From Neoarius graeffei (Eukaryota; Chordata; Actinopteri; Siluriformes; Ariidae), in contig NC_083579.1 of the NCBI RefSeq assembly GCF_027579695.1, forward strand, positions 75,138,998 to 75,202,997: a stretch of 64,000 nucleotides of DNA, given 5' to 3'. Below are positions 54,305 to 64,000 of this stretch, piece by piece. The translations under genes were made by a program, and so were the position numbers. Each line of letters begins with the position of its first letter. Position 1 is the first letter of the stretch. The notes beneath the pieces are model-generated. The model did not search any database. It worked only from the letters and a program-made list of their open reading frames with translations, and was not told where the DNA came from.

Positions 54305-54758
54305 ATACCATATAGTCTCTCACCTATGGTCATGAGCTTTGGGTAATGACCGAAAGAACAAGATCGCGGATACAAGCGGCTGAAATGAGTTTCCTTCGCA
54401 GGGTGGCTGGGCGCTCCCTTAGAGATAGGGTGAGAAGCACAGTCACTCGGGAGGAGCTCGGAGTAGAGCCGCTGCTCCTCCACATCGAGAGGAATCAGCT
54501 GAGGTGGCTCGGGCATCTTTTTCGGATGCCTCCTGGACGCCTCCCTGGGGAGGTGTTCCAGGCATGTCCCCCTGGGAGGAGGCCCCGGGGAAGATCCAGG
54601 ACACGCTGGAGGGACTATGTCTCTCGGCTGGCCTGGGAACGCCTCGGTGTTCTTCCCGAGGAGCTGGCCGAGGTGTCTGGGGAAAGGGAAGTTTGGGCTT
54701 CCATGCTTAGACTGCTGCCTCCGCGACCCGGTCCCGGATAAAGCGGAAGAAGACGAGA
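54305..54758 (+). mobile_element. 5'-truncated LINE insertion with 12-bp duplication
   Basis: Flanked by exact cacactatatgt (54293-54304; 54759-54770). It ends ggataaagcggaagaagacg with no poly-A. It encodes only an RT C-terminus. Confidence 0.85.
54346..54741 (+). pseudogene. LINE RT C-terminal domain (131 codons, open)
   Basis: RTRSRIQAAEMSFLRRVAG, NQLRWLGHLFRMPPGRLPGE, and TRWRDYVSRLAWERLG, LPEELAEVSGEREVWASML then PPRPGPG at the end match the C-terminal tail of an abundant fish non-LTR retrotransposon RT (the RWLGH...RMP...RW...W pattern). The frame is unbroken, so the insertion is fairly young, but everything upstream (endonuclease, RT core) is lost by 5' truncation. The clade is not assigned. 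Confidence 0.75.
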
Positions 54759-54781
54759 CACACTATATGTTTTTGTAAATA

Positions 54782-56394
54782 CAGTGGTGCTTGAAAGTTT
54801 GTGAACCCTTTAGAATTTTCTATATTTCTGCATAAATATGACCCTAAAACATCATCGGATTTTCACACAAGTCCTAAAAGTAGATAAAGAGAACCCAGTT
54901 AAACACATGAGACAAAAATATTATCGTTGGTCATTTATTTATTGAGGAAAATGATCCAATATTACATATCTGTGAGTGGCAAAAGTATGTGAACCTTTGC
55001 TTTCAGTATCTGGTGTGACCCCCTTGTGCAGCAATAACTGCAACTAAACATTTCCGGTAACTATTGATCAGTCCTGCACACCGGCTTGGAGGAATTTTAG
55101 CCCGTTCCTCTGTACAGAACAGCTTCAACTCTGGGATGTTGGTGGGTTTCCTCACATGAACTGCTCGCTTCAGGTCCTTCCACAACATTTCCATTGGATT
55201 AAGATCAGGACCTTGACTTGGCCATTCCAAAACATTAACTTTATTCTTCTTTAGCCATTCTTTGGTAGAACGACTTGTGTGCTTAGGGTCGTTGTCTTGC
55301 TGCATGACCCACCTTCTCTTGAGATTCAGTTCATGGACAGATGTCCTGACATTTTCCTTTAGAATTTGCAGGTATAATTCAGAATTCATTGTTCCATCAA
55401 TGATGTTAAGCCGTCCTGGCTCAGATGCAGCAAAACAGGCCCAAACCACGATACTACCACCAACATGTTTCAATGATGGGATGAGGTTCTTATGCTGGAA
55501 TCCAGTGCTTTCCTTTCTCCAAACATAACGCTTCTCATTTAAACCAAAATGTTCTATTTTGGTCTCATCCGTCCACAAAACATTTTTCCAATAGCCTTCT
55601 GGCTTGTCCACGTGATCTTTAGCAAACTGCAGATGAGCAGCAATGTTCTTTTTGGAGAGCAGTGGCTTTCTCCTTGCAACCCTGCCATGCACACCATTGT
55701 TGTTCAGTGTTCTCCTGATGGTGGACTCATGAACATGAACATTAGCCATTGTGAGAGAGAGGCCTTCAGTTGCTTAGAAGTTACCCTGGGGTCCTTTTTG
55801 ACCTCGCCGACTATTACACGCCTTGCTGTTGGAGTGATCTTTGTTGGTCGACCACTCCTGGGGAGGGTAACAATGGTCTTGAATTTCCTCCATTTGTACA
55901 CAATCTGTCTGACTGTGGATTGGTGGAGTCCAAACTCTTTAGAGATGGTTTTGTAACCTTTTCCAGTCTGATGAGCATCAACAACGCTTTTTCTGAGGTC
56001 CTCAGAAATCTCCTTTGTTCGTGCCATGATGCACTTCCACAAACATGTGTTGTGAAGATCAGACTTTGATAGATCCCTGTTCTTTAAATAAAACAGGGTG
56101 CCCACTCACACCTGATTGTCATCCCATTGATTGAAAACACCTGATTCTAATTTCACCTTCAAATTAACTGCTAATCGTAGAGGTTCACATACTTTTGCCA
56201 CTCACAGATATGTAATATTGGATCATTTTCCTCAATAAATAAATGACCAAGTATAATATTTTTGTCTCATGTGTTTAACTGGGTTCTCTTTATCTTCTTT
56301 TAGGACTTGTGTGAAAATCTGATGATGTTTTAGGTCATATTTATGCAGAAATATAGAAAATTTTAAAGGGTTCACAAACGTTCAAGCACCACTG
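54782..56394 (-). mobile_element. Tc1-like transposon, copy 3
   Basis: Inverted ends CAGTGGTGCTTGAAAG flanked by TA (54780-54781; 56395-56396). Full length, 1613 bp. It landed 11 bp from the LINE fragment. Confidence 0.95.
55003..56027 (-). pseudogene. Tc1-like transposase with a single frameshift
   Basis: The start ATG at 56027 gives ARTKEISEDLRKS and the helix-turn-helix region through GRPTKITPTARR. Near 55755 a TCTC run carries two extra bases compared with the copy at 38864, shifting the frame. The remaining 248 codons (55003-55749) are open and hold all three catalytic residues: LWTDETKIEHF, MQQDNDPKHTS and PDLNPMEMLW (DD34E). Only this slippage-type 2-bp change separates it from a complete frame, although substitutions elsewhere (SQGPD for SQSPD) are also present. 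Confidence 0.9.
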
Positions 56395-56402
56395 TACATT
56401 AA

Positions 56403-56600
56403 GTCTGTAAACAGGAAGTTGATGTGGGACAGACCTGAAAATGGTATAGAACCCCAAACTGAAGTTTGATACCAAGTACCAAGTGGCTATGATTTGTGGT
56501 TGCTGAGAAAAAGGGTGTTTCGGACGGACGGACGGACGGAGATACAGACGGATGGACAGAAGTAAACCAGTATACCCCTCCTCCTTCGGAACGAGGGTAC
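56403..56600 (+). repeat. Interspersed repeat R, copy 2, with (GGAC)n
   Basis: Same core as 54152-54292, continuing into (ggac)n at 56521-56540 and ctcctccttcggaacgaggg. Copy 1 was cut before this part by the LINE. Confidence 0.7.
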
Positions 56601-56639
56601 AATAACATTACCTTTTAAATAGCTGTTGATTATGTGGAT

Positions 56640-57410
56640 CATCGGCTATACGAGTCCCTGAGAACGGCCTGTTACTATAGAAACGATAATATATTAAACC
56701 GATCGTGTTAATATAAACCTGTGATTTTGAATTCCAGCTTGTCAAAGTGCTGTTCTAGAAAATAAATCAACAACTCCTTGACCAATCACATTCGAGAATT
56801 CAGCAGTGATGTCGCAGTAAAAAAACTGAGCTGTGGCACGTTTTGAAAATCTGAATAACATGGGAATGAGGCATTTATTGGTGCAGAGGAAGTATTCCTT
56901 TTGAGATTTTAACGATCAATGTTGTGACTGGTGATTTTAGTCTTGGGACAGGTTTTAGACAGGAGATGCTACGTGCCAGCACATACCTCTTCATACCGTA
57001 TGTACTCTCTCCATCATATCTACTGTATTTCTGGATGGATGTTATTCCTGTCTACAGTGTTTGAACTTCTATCCATGGGGCACTGCCCCCTTAGCATGCT
57101 TTCGATAAACATTTGATCAACTGATAGCTACTTGTCAAACCTGCTGCTTTAAGAGTGGTGTAAAAGGAAAAAAAAAAGATGCCATTTATTTCATCCATCA
57201 CGTCACAAGTACAGCCAGCAAACTTCCTACAATTCCATGCTTCCTCATTTCTCTAAATGTGATCTTCAAATGTAAATTAAATTCTCTCACCATGAGAATC
57301 TGAAAGTAGTTTCTTATCAGATCCTTTGTAATTATTACTTATCACAGCACTGCTGAATTCTCGAATCTGATTGGCCAAAAGTTGTTGATAGACTTTCTAT
57401 AACGGCTCTC
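56640..57410. repeat. Inverted DNA-transposon end fragments
   Basis: 56750-56812 is the reverse complement (diverged) of 57345-57405 (tgctgaattctcgaatctga). The interior has no coding signal. A partial palindromic element is likely. Confidence 0.5.
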
Positions 57411-57544
57411 CCAGCTCAGTTGGTTGAAAGCAAATGTGCTTGTACTAATATTTTCACATATCTACAGAACCAGACAAAAGTTTGGACACCACCTTCTAAT
57501 TCAGTGCTTTTTCTTTATTTTGTATTAAGACACTTCTTCATGTC

Positions 57545-57918
57545 GGGCGGCACGGTGGTGTAGTGGTTAGCGCTGTCACCTCACAGCAAGAAGGTCCGGG
57601 TTCGAGCCCCGTGGCCGGCGAGGGCCTTTCTGTGTGGAGTTTGCATGTTCTCCCCGTGTCCGCGTGGGTTTCCTCCGGGTGCTCCGGTTTCCCCCACAGT
57701 CCAAAGACATGCAGGTTAGGTTAACTGGTGACTCTAAATTGAGCGTAGGTGTGAATGTGAGTGTGAATGGTTGTCTGTGTCTATGTGTCAGCCCTGTGAT
57801 GACCTGGCGACTTGTCCAGGGTGTACCCCGCCTTTCGCCCGTAGTCAGCTGGGATAGGCTCCAGCTTGCCTGTGACCCTGTAGAACAGGATAAAGCGGCT
57901 AGAGATAATGAGATGAGA
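57545..57918 (+). repeat. SINE-A copy
   Basis: Exact 9-bp duplication cttcatgtc (57536-57544; 57919-57927). The TTAA of the next MITE follows with no gap. Confidence 0.9.
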
Positions 57919-57931
57919 CTTCATGTCTTAA

Positions 57932-59190
57932 AGCAGAACTGAAGTCATTTTTAAACTTGCTTTATTTCTTAATTAACGTGTTATTCAATTACGTTTTCGG
58001 TTTTAGTAACCTTATATCGTGACTCGTATTGGCAACTAATTGCAATTAAATATTATACTTATCGGCCTGTTCGGTTTTTAACCGTGTTGAATTTAGTTCG
58101 TTCGGTCCACGGCAGGCGTCGCTCATCCGCGCGATCTTCACGAGACTTGTGCGAGACTTCGAAACGTGAAGTGTCAGCCATGTGTCAGTGCCGCCATTTT
58201 GAAAACTGTTTTCCAAACGAAGTATTGCACAAAAATGGGTTTAAATGACGATTACTGCCTACTTTTTTCAAACTTTCCTGATTGCTCTCAAAACAAACAA
58301 AACTTCCGGCTTGATTACATCAGCATTCGAAAGAGGGCACGCGCGTTTTTTGACAACCCCTGTGTCTGAAATCGCTCCCTACTCACTATATAGGGCACTA
58401 TATAGTGAGGACGCCATTTTGTAGTGCTGTCCGAAACCTTAGTGAGGATTATTTACACCCTATATAGTGCACTCAAAGTGTCCCACAATGTATCACGAAA
58501 AGTAGTGTACAACGATGGTCACTAACCAAAGCAATATATCCCATCATGCATTGCGGTCGCGCTGAAAGAAATCAAATTAAATGCCTTAAATTTGATTTAA
58601 TAAAAGGCCACGGCAAAGAAGAAAGAAAGGATTCAGCCTTGATTTAAAAGAACTGAAAGCTGCAGGTACTTTGTATTGATTAATGTTGGAAATGCGCTCA
58701 GTATAATATGGATTTATCACAAAAACACACGCATGTATTTATTATTTTGAAACCCACCAGCCGACTGATCTGGCACGTTTTAATCGTGCGACAGTAATGA
58801 CGTAAATACCGGCGCGACGGAGTAGTGTCCGAAAGTGGGTTTTTTTTATTTTACCAATGAGCTCACTGTATAGTCCTCTATATAGTAATTCCCTATATAG
58901 GGAGTAGTGAATGAGTGAGCAATTTCGGACACGGGGAACGTTGGCAGATGTCGGTCACTTTGATTTCCGCTGTACGTTTTACTTCCGTCCTACGATGTCT
59001 CGCACAGGTCTCAGCGAATCTCATTTACGCCCATTGCTTTGACATATGGACTGATGTATTACAGAGCATATTTCAAACACTCATAACTTGCTATAGCAGC
59101 GACAAAATAGCGATCAAAAATGCATTCTGATATTTAATAAAATGAGAGAAATAGAATTTTGATGATAAAAAATTTGCCTTCAGTTCCCCT
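57932..59190. mobile_element. TTAA MITE (family M), copy 2
   Basis: Reverse orientation to 47099-47777. TTAA at 57928-57931, and ttac (one change) at 59191-59194. Interrupted at 58357-58936. Confidence 0.85.
58357..58936. mobile_element. MITE with CCCCTGTGTC termini and TATATAG subterminal repeats
   Basis: Ends CCCCTGTGTCTGAAAT and, inverted, CCCCGTGTCCGAAAT. ccctatatag/actatatag motifs cluster near both ends. Copy 1 of family M (gacaacattggcag near 47350, inverted) gives the empty site; the duplication is 2-3 bp (AA or AAC). Confidence 0.8.
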
Positions 59191-59644
59191 TTACAGTAAT
59201 GATCGGTGTCGTTTCTCTTTACTTAGTTGCTCGGTTCTTGACATAATATGGATTACTGCAGTTGTGGTGTTGAATAGGGCTGTTTACTGTGTTTTTATTA
59301 CTTACAATTGACTGATTTCAAACGCATTAAGAAGGCAAGAAATTGCACTAATTATCTTTTGATGAGGCACACCTGTTAATTGTAAAGCATTCCAGGTGAC
59401 TCCCTCATGAAGCTGGTTAAGATAATGACGATAGTGTGTAAAGCGTCATCAGGGTAAACACTGGATACAATGAAGAATCTAAAATGTATGAAGAAATATT
59501 TTATCACACAATTTCCTATCTGTTCCGGATGTTATTTCAGAGTTGTGAGGTCTTCAGTATTGTTCTACAATGTAGTAGGAAATACAAAATACAGAAAAAC
59601 CTGTGAATGAGTAGGCGTGTACAAACGTTTGACTGGTCCTGGAT

Positions 59645-60252
59645 ATGAAAAGGCTGATTCATAGGTTGCAGACACGTAACATGAACAGAATTTTCAAAAC
59701 ATTTTCTGTGAAGAGACATTCATTCATTTAGGATTTAAGGAAGGAGTCTCCAGTGTCAGTGCTTGAAACTGAAATAGTAAGAGAAATACCTGTTGAGGGT
59801 GTATGCATTTGTGCTCTTTTTTTTTTTGTAACTTTATTTATTTCTGTTGCTATGAATAGAATAGAATAGAATAGAATGCCTTTATTATGATCACACCTAG
59901 TCATCCACACTCGCACCTGATGGCTTTGATGGAAGAAACACCAAAGTGTTAGTAGATGGCTTAGCAGCACTCATGTCTCCGACACGCATGCTTAGACAGT
60001 AGGTATCTCTCAAAATCTTTTACAGTATTCTGCACTGAAGCCAACAGAATGTTTGTGTGTGTGTTTTGAATATGACTGTGAACTGCCAAACAGGAACTGA
60101 CCCTTGACCATTATCTCATCAGTAACTCCCGCTGTCCTTCGTTATCCCTTACAAGCACATGTACGTACACACACCCTTATCTCTGTCGTGTTTAATCCAT
60201 AACTGTCATCATCAGCCCGAATCTCTCGTCCTGTCCCAGAAGACGATGCACT
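59645..60252. other. No recognised gene; (GAATA)n
   Basis: A (gaata)n tract at 59853-59877 follows a T run and is probably a retroelement tail. The remainder is unique. Confidence 0.5.
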
Positions 60253-60688
60253 TTAAAGGTAGACTGCTTTTCAGATTTTCCAAGTGTAGGTCATAAAAAG
60301 GATTTTCCCTGACATTTTAATTATTTTTGTTTAGTGGACCGAAAGCTACTGAATTCGGATCACAGACTTCCAATTTTATTAGTTTTTTAAAAAAACAGAA
60401 CAATTCATGAATTTATCGCCACGTGGCCCGAAATTCTCCGCTAATTTTTCCTGCTTCACCATGACCCGATTCAAGATACTACGTCATGCATGACGTGGTG
60501 GGCTTTCTCTGTTTGTGCAAGGCAAACAATTGTGGGATACAAATTTGAAACAGGAGAGAAAAATGGAGGATGTGAGTGTGCGAATGAAACGTGAAAGACC
60601 GACTACAGTAACGGAAAGAAAGCAAGAAGAAAAGATGTTATGTTATATACGAAGGAAAGGAAACGCAGGACCAAACTAATAAATATCG

Positions 60689-61279
60689 TAGTCTGGCTAA
60701 CGCGACAAAGCTCTCCAAGCTATTGGTCTGGCCAAGATATTAAGCCCAACCGTTTCCCAGAGCACGTGGTTGACCCGCCTCCCTGAAATGCCTCAGTTTG
60801 CTACTGGTCGAAGCCAGAAAAGGCTGTGACGAAGCTTAAACCAATCACATCACTCTTTCCTCTGACGTATGCGACGCGACGGGGCTAACTGGTAGATTAA
60901 ACTCTTACCGAAGCCGGTCGGGAGCAAGGCGAAAACGTCCTTCCTTTCAATAAATACCTCCAGGGCTGCTCTTTGCTCCGTTTTCAATGAGAACTTCCCG
61001 TTGAATGCTTTCAATACAGCATCTATGCGTAATAAATGCGGAAGCGTGAATGAAGCGCTTCCGGCATAGATTCTGTAAACAATCTATGGCTTCTGGTCGC
61101 AGTTCTACTACGTCACTGCCTTGAACACGCCTCTACCCAGGGCCGTTGGAGATGCTCAAAGTTGATTGGTTCCCGATTTTTCGGGAGCTTGGAAGAGCTG
61201 GAGATAGCTTGCCTTGCCAGACTAAGCTCGCAACAGGCCCTCGTGTTGCGTCACGCTTAGGATGGGCGGGCCCAGGCTA
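60689..61279 (-). mobile_element. Helicase-bearing DNA element (family H), copy 2
   Basis: It starts TAGTCTGGCTAACG and ends, inverted, TAGCCTGGGCCCGCCC. Exact 9-bp duplication taaatatcg (60680-60688; 61280-61288). The empty site exists in family X copy 1 (aataaatatcagcggtc near 26840). 591 bp. Confidence 0.75.
60880..61079 (-). pseudogene. RecQ-like helicase segment in family H copy 2
   Basis: On the minus strand the frame reads RIDAVLKAFNGKFSLKTEQ (motif 0 Gln), then RKDVFALLPTGFGKSLIYQL and AP before unrelated residues and a stop. The Walker A loop TGFGKS is at about 60906-60923. It matches copy 1 position by position (FSLKxEQ, ALxxF, KDVFAxLPTGxGKSLIYQLA) but differs at roughly a third of residues outside the motifs. 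The two are therefore old relatives rather than recent duplicates. The segment ends at the same place (QLAP) just before the copy 1 LVAKRMG and donor. No upstream in-frame Met was found nearby. Confidence 0.7.
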
Positions 61280-61488
61280 TAAATATCGGCGCTCAGGGAG
61301 CACCTCGGTGTGATCAGCTGTTCGTTTAGCGACAGAATGATGGAACCGTCAGTGCACGCTCAAAGGGAAACCTGTACAGTAGATGGCAGTAATGCAACAC
61401 TGTGGATGCCAGCTGCCGTAAAGCCAAAAACAAGAAGAAGCAGAAGGTGGTAAACCTGCGCATGCGCACACGGACTTCCTCTGTCTGC

Positions 61489-62234
61489 TCATACTTGCCA
61501 ACTTTTCAAAATTCTCATGCGGGAGAAAAGTGCGTGAACGACATTTTCAATTGGCCGAGGGTCTGATGCGCGGTTGAAATGATAAAAACAGTGGATCCCA
61601 ATTCATTGCAAGCCATTTGAAATTTATACAATTAAAGAGTTTTTGAATTGTTGATATTGTTCTATCAATTACTATAGGTTATGGGATTCGTGTTTTAGGC
61701 ATGAGAGAGCTCAGAGTGAAAAATCTGAAATAATACTCATCTTGAATTTTAATATAATAACAATGAAAGGGACGTCTTAAATCAGATTTTGAGCTGAAAA
61801 ATCTCATGCCTGAATATTGTATCCATACAGAGACCCACAGAAAATAACACAAGTGATGCTTTAGAAGAATGTTTATCATTTCTTCAAATAGTCACAGTGA
61901 ATGAAAGTATTATTGGATTGCATCGAATGTGTTTTCCTTCTGTAAGCTCATGTAAAAATACAGAGAACTATAATATCATATATAAATTAAATTTTCATAA
62001 GATTTAACCAAAATAGTAACAACTCAATTAAATAAATACTGCACTGTCTTAGTACGACTAAAATGCATCTCTCTCACTAAACACTTTCCAACAGAATTTT
62101 TAAAAAGCGCAAGAAATCCTATCAAAATCCTCTCGGAATGCATCAAAGGAATTTGCTCATTTGCAAACGTTGACTGAAAGTTTTCAAACAAAATTTAAAA
62201 ATGGCACTATAAATACTACCATACTATCAAAATA
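61489..62234. other. No recognised gene
   Basis: AT-rich. It begins with catacttgccaacttttcaa, which may be another repeat end. No coding signal. Confidence 0.45.
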
Positions 62235-62245
62235 CAACCCCGATT

Positions 62246-62445
62246 CCAAAAAAGTTGGGACAAAGTACAAATTGTAAATAAAAACGGAATGCAATAATTT
62301 ACAAATCTCAAAAGCTGATATTGTATTCACAATAGAACATAGACAACATATCAAATGTCGAAAGTGAGACATTTTGAAATTTCATGCCAAATATTGGCTC
62401 ATTTGAAATTTCATGACAGCAACACATCTCAAAAAAGTTGGGACA
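62246..62445. promoter_or_regulatory. Left IR/DR transposase-binding repeats
   Basis: Two direct copies of CAAAAAAGTTGGGAC, at about 62247-62261 and 62430-62444, separated by about 170 bp. The mirror pair lies at about 63626-63640 and 63808-63822. In IR/DR Tc1 elements such pairs are transposase-binding sites; that role is inferred here. Confidence 0.75.
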
Positions 62446-62596
62446 GGGGCAATAAGAGGCTGGAAAAGTTAAAGGTACAAAAAAGGAACAGCTGGAGGAC
62501 CAAATTGCAACTCATTAGGTCAATTGGCAATAGGTCATTAACATGACTGGGTATAAAAAGAGCATCTTGGAGTGGCAGCGGCTCTCAGAAGTAAAG

Positions 62597-63619
62597 ATGG
62601 GAAGAGGATCACCAATCCCCCTAATTCTGCGCCGACAAATAGTGGAGCAATATCAGAAAGGAGTTCGACAGTGTAAAATTGCAAAGAGTTTGAACATATC
62701 ATCATCTACAGTGCATAATATCATCAAAAGATTCAGAGAATCTGGAAGAATCTCTGTGCGTAAGGGTCAAGGCCGGAAAACCATGCTGGGTGCCCGTGAT
62801 CTTCGGGCCCTTAGACGGCACTGCATCACATACAGGCATGCTTCTGTATTGGAAATCACAAAATGGGCTCAGGAATATTTCCAGAGAACATTATCTGTGA
62901 ACACAATTCACCGTGCCATCCGCCGTTGCCAGCTAAAACTCTATAGTTCAAAGAAGAAGCCGTATCTAAACATGATCCAGAAGAGCAGACGTCTTCTCTG
63001 GGCCAAGGCTCATTTAAAATGGACTGTGGCAAAGTGGAAAACTGTTCTGTGGTCAGACGAATCAAAATTTGAAGTTCTTTATGGAAATCAGGGACGCCGT
63101 GTCATTCGGACTAAAGAGGAGAAGGACGACCCAAGTTGTTATCGGCGCTCAGTTCAGAAGCCTGCATCTCTGATGGTATGGGGTTGCATTAGTGCGTGTG
63201 GCATGGGCAGCTTACACATCTGGAAAGACACCATCAATGCTGAAAGGTATATCCAGGTTCTAGAGCAATATATGCTCCCATCCAGACGACGTCTCTTTCA
63301 GGGAAGACCTTGCATTTTCCAACATGACAATGCCAAACCACATACTGCATCAATTACAGCATCATGGCTGCGTAGAAGAAGGGTCCGGGTACTGAACTGG
63401 CCAGCCTGCAGTCCAGATCTTTCACCCATAGAAAACATTTGGCGCATCATAAAACGGAAGATACGACAAAAAAGACCTAAGACAGTTGAGCAACTAGAAT
63501 CCTACATTAGACAAGAATGGGTTAACATTCCTATCCCTAAACTTGAGCAACTTGTCTCCTCAGTCCCCAGACGTTTACAGACTGTTGTAAAGAGAAAAGG
63601 GGATGTCTCACAGTGGTAA
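62597..63619 (+). CDS. Tc1-family DD34E transposase, complete
   Basis: Starting at Met62597 ([20 protein letters not shown]) the protein has 340 residues, the usual Tc1 length; the frame is open from an earlier Met at 62543, but that would add 18 atypical residues. The paired helix-turn-helix DNA-binding domain covers about 1-110 ([32 protein letters not shown] linker, [12 protein letters not shown]). The catalytic domain has [10 protein letters not shown] (Asp), QHDNAKPHT (Asp) and [11 protein letters not shown] (Glu), with 34 residues between the last two. [15 protein letters not shown] strand and C-terminal [12 protein letters not shown] are also typical. There are no stops or frameshifts. 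It would bind the direct repeats in the ends and move the element into TA sites in the nucleus. Activity is plausible but not shown by sequence. Confidence 0.95.
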   Translation: MGRGSPIPLILRRQIVEQYQKGVRQCKIAKSLNISSSTVHNIIKRFRESGRISVRKGQGRKTMLGARDLRALRRHCITYRHASVLEITKWAQEYFQRTLSVNTIHRAIRRCQLKLYSSKKKPYLNMIQKSRRLLWAKAHLKWTVAKWKTVLWSDESKFEVLYGNQGRRVIRTKEEKDDPSCYRRSVQKPASLMVWGCISACGMGSLHIWKDTINAERYIQVLEQYMLPSRRRLFQGRPCIFQHDNAKPHTASITASWLRRRRVRVLNWPACSPDLSPIENIWRIIKRKIRQKRPKTVEQLESYIRQEWVNIPIPKLEQLVSSVPRRLQTVVKRKGDVSQW

Positions 63620-64000
63620 ACATGGTCCCAACTTTTTTGAGATGTGTTGTTGTCATGAAATTTAAAATCACCTAATTTTTCTCTTTAAATGATACGTTTT
63701 CTCAGTTTAAACATTTGATATGTCATCTATGTTCTATTCTGAATAAAATATGGAATTTTGAAACTTCCACATCATTGCATTCCGTTTTTATTTACAATTT
63801 GTACTTTGTCCCAACTTTTTTGGAATCGGGGTTGTACATTGTCATGCAAAATTTCACTAAACACTTTAGAAGTTGTACAGTTTGTTTCTGAAATGCTATG
63901 GAAGACTAGTTTAATTTTACACTCAAATGTCCATTATATTCTGATTTAAGGTATCTTTACCTTAAAAATGTGTAACTGGCTGGTCGAGCATTTGCTTATC

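Larger units (their letters stand above)
57465..59641. mobile_element. Tc1 MITE carrying a SINE and nested MITEs
   Basis: Left CAGAACCAGACAAAAGTTTG after TA (57463-57464). The inverted right end is CAGGACCAGTCAAACGTTTG; the base after it is G, so the right TA has mutated. Paralogous sequence (acattgtagaacaatactga on the minus strand near 59560) is typical of this Tc1 group. Confidence 0.75.
60257..61488. mobile_element. Family X, copy 2, right-truncated
   Basis: It starts AGGTAGACTGCTTTTCAG after TTAA (60253-60256) and follows copy 1 to gcacacggacttcctctgtc, where similarity stops. It hosts family H copy 2. Confidence 0.75.
62235..63834 (+). mobile_element. Intact Tc1-family transposon with IR/DR ends
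   Basis: CAACCCCGATTCCAAAAAAG at 62235 and its exact inverse at 63834, flanked by TA (62233-62234; 63835-63836). The outer ~58 bp of the inverted repeats are almost identical. Each end has an outer and an inner direct repeat of CAAAAAAGTTGGGAC (about 62246/62430 and 63627/63809), the IR/DR layout. The single gene is uninterrupted. Confidence 0.95.

Noticed and set aside
1-64000. Endogenous retrovirus or other viral copy
   Set aside because: No LTR pair, gag, protease, integrase or envelope-like coding was recognised; all reverse transcriptases seen are non-LTR types, plus one Penelope-like endonuclease remnant.

Overview
This window is non-coding-rich, transposon-saturated DNA from a ray-finned fish. 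The evidence is the mix of families: several Tc1-like transposons, CR1/Rex1-like and L2-like LINEs, a Penelope-like fragment, hAT, Harbinger-like, piggyBac/Kolobok-like and other MITEs, and many near-identical tRNA-headed SINEs with an L2-type tail. An otophysan such as a catfish is my guess from the SINE, not a demonstrated fact. There is no bacterial, viral or organellar block.

Layout. 0-12 kb: a hAT element with a BED-finger exon (59-1287); a Tc1 element (3804-7542) split by a reverse-strand LINE; an L2-like LINE (8430-10112) joined to an 81-bp Tc1 scrap; a Tc1 MITE. 12-19 kb: SINEs, a hAT element with a transposase first exon (13786-15558), an inverted pair of Penelope-like 3' ends with a GIY-YIG remnant, and a Harbinger-like MITE inside a SINE. 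19-22.4 kb: the best-preserved gene, a 983-codon endonuclease/reverse-transcriptase LINE ORF. 22.5-38.5 kb: a possible host terminal exon (22458-22573), TTAA-flanked elements, many SINEs including a head-to-head pair, and triple-nested SINEs. 38.8-41.5 kb: a second Tc1 copy and a plausible host first coding exon (41171-41424). 43.6-47.9 kb: a TTAA-flanked THAP-domain element that is itself split by a MITE. 50-53.2 kb: a hAT (Charlie/ZBED-like) element holding a helicase-bearing element, which in turn holds a 737-bp near-perfect palindrome. 54.3-59.7 kb: a LINE scrap, a third large Tc1 copy, and a Tc1 MITE containing a SINE and two further nested MITEs. 60.2-61.5 kb: a second helicase-bearing element. 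62.2-63.8 kb: a structurally intact Tc1-family transposon with an uninterrupted 340-residue DD34E transposase.

The genes do not form a pathway; they are mobile-element genes plus two candidate host exons. Only the LINE ORF (19088-22039) and the Tc1 transposase (62597-63619) look capable of making full proteins. Insertion order can be read directly in at least ten places, because target-site duplications and uninterrupted paralogues are visible.

The observation most worth following is a pair of elements (50135-51741 and 60689-61279). They share TAGYCTGG-like termini and 9-bp target duplications, and each carries a diverged copy of the same RecQ-like helicase N-terminal segment. This suggests a DNA transposon lineage whose autonomous member encodes a RecQ-like helicase.
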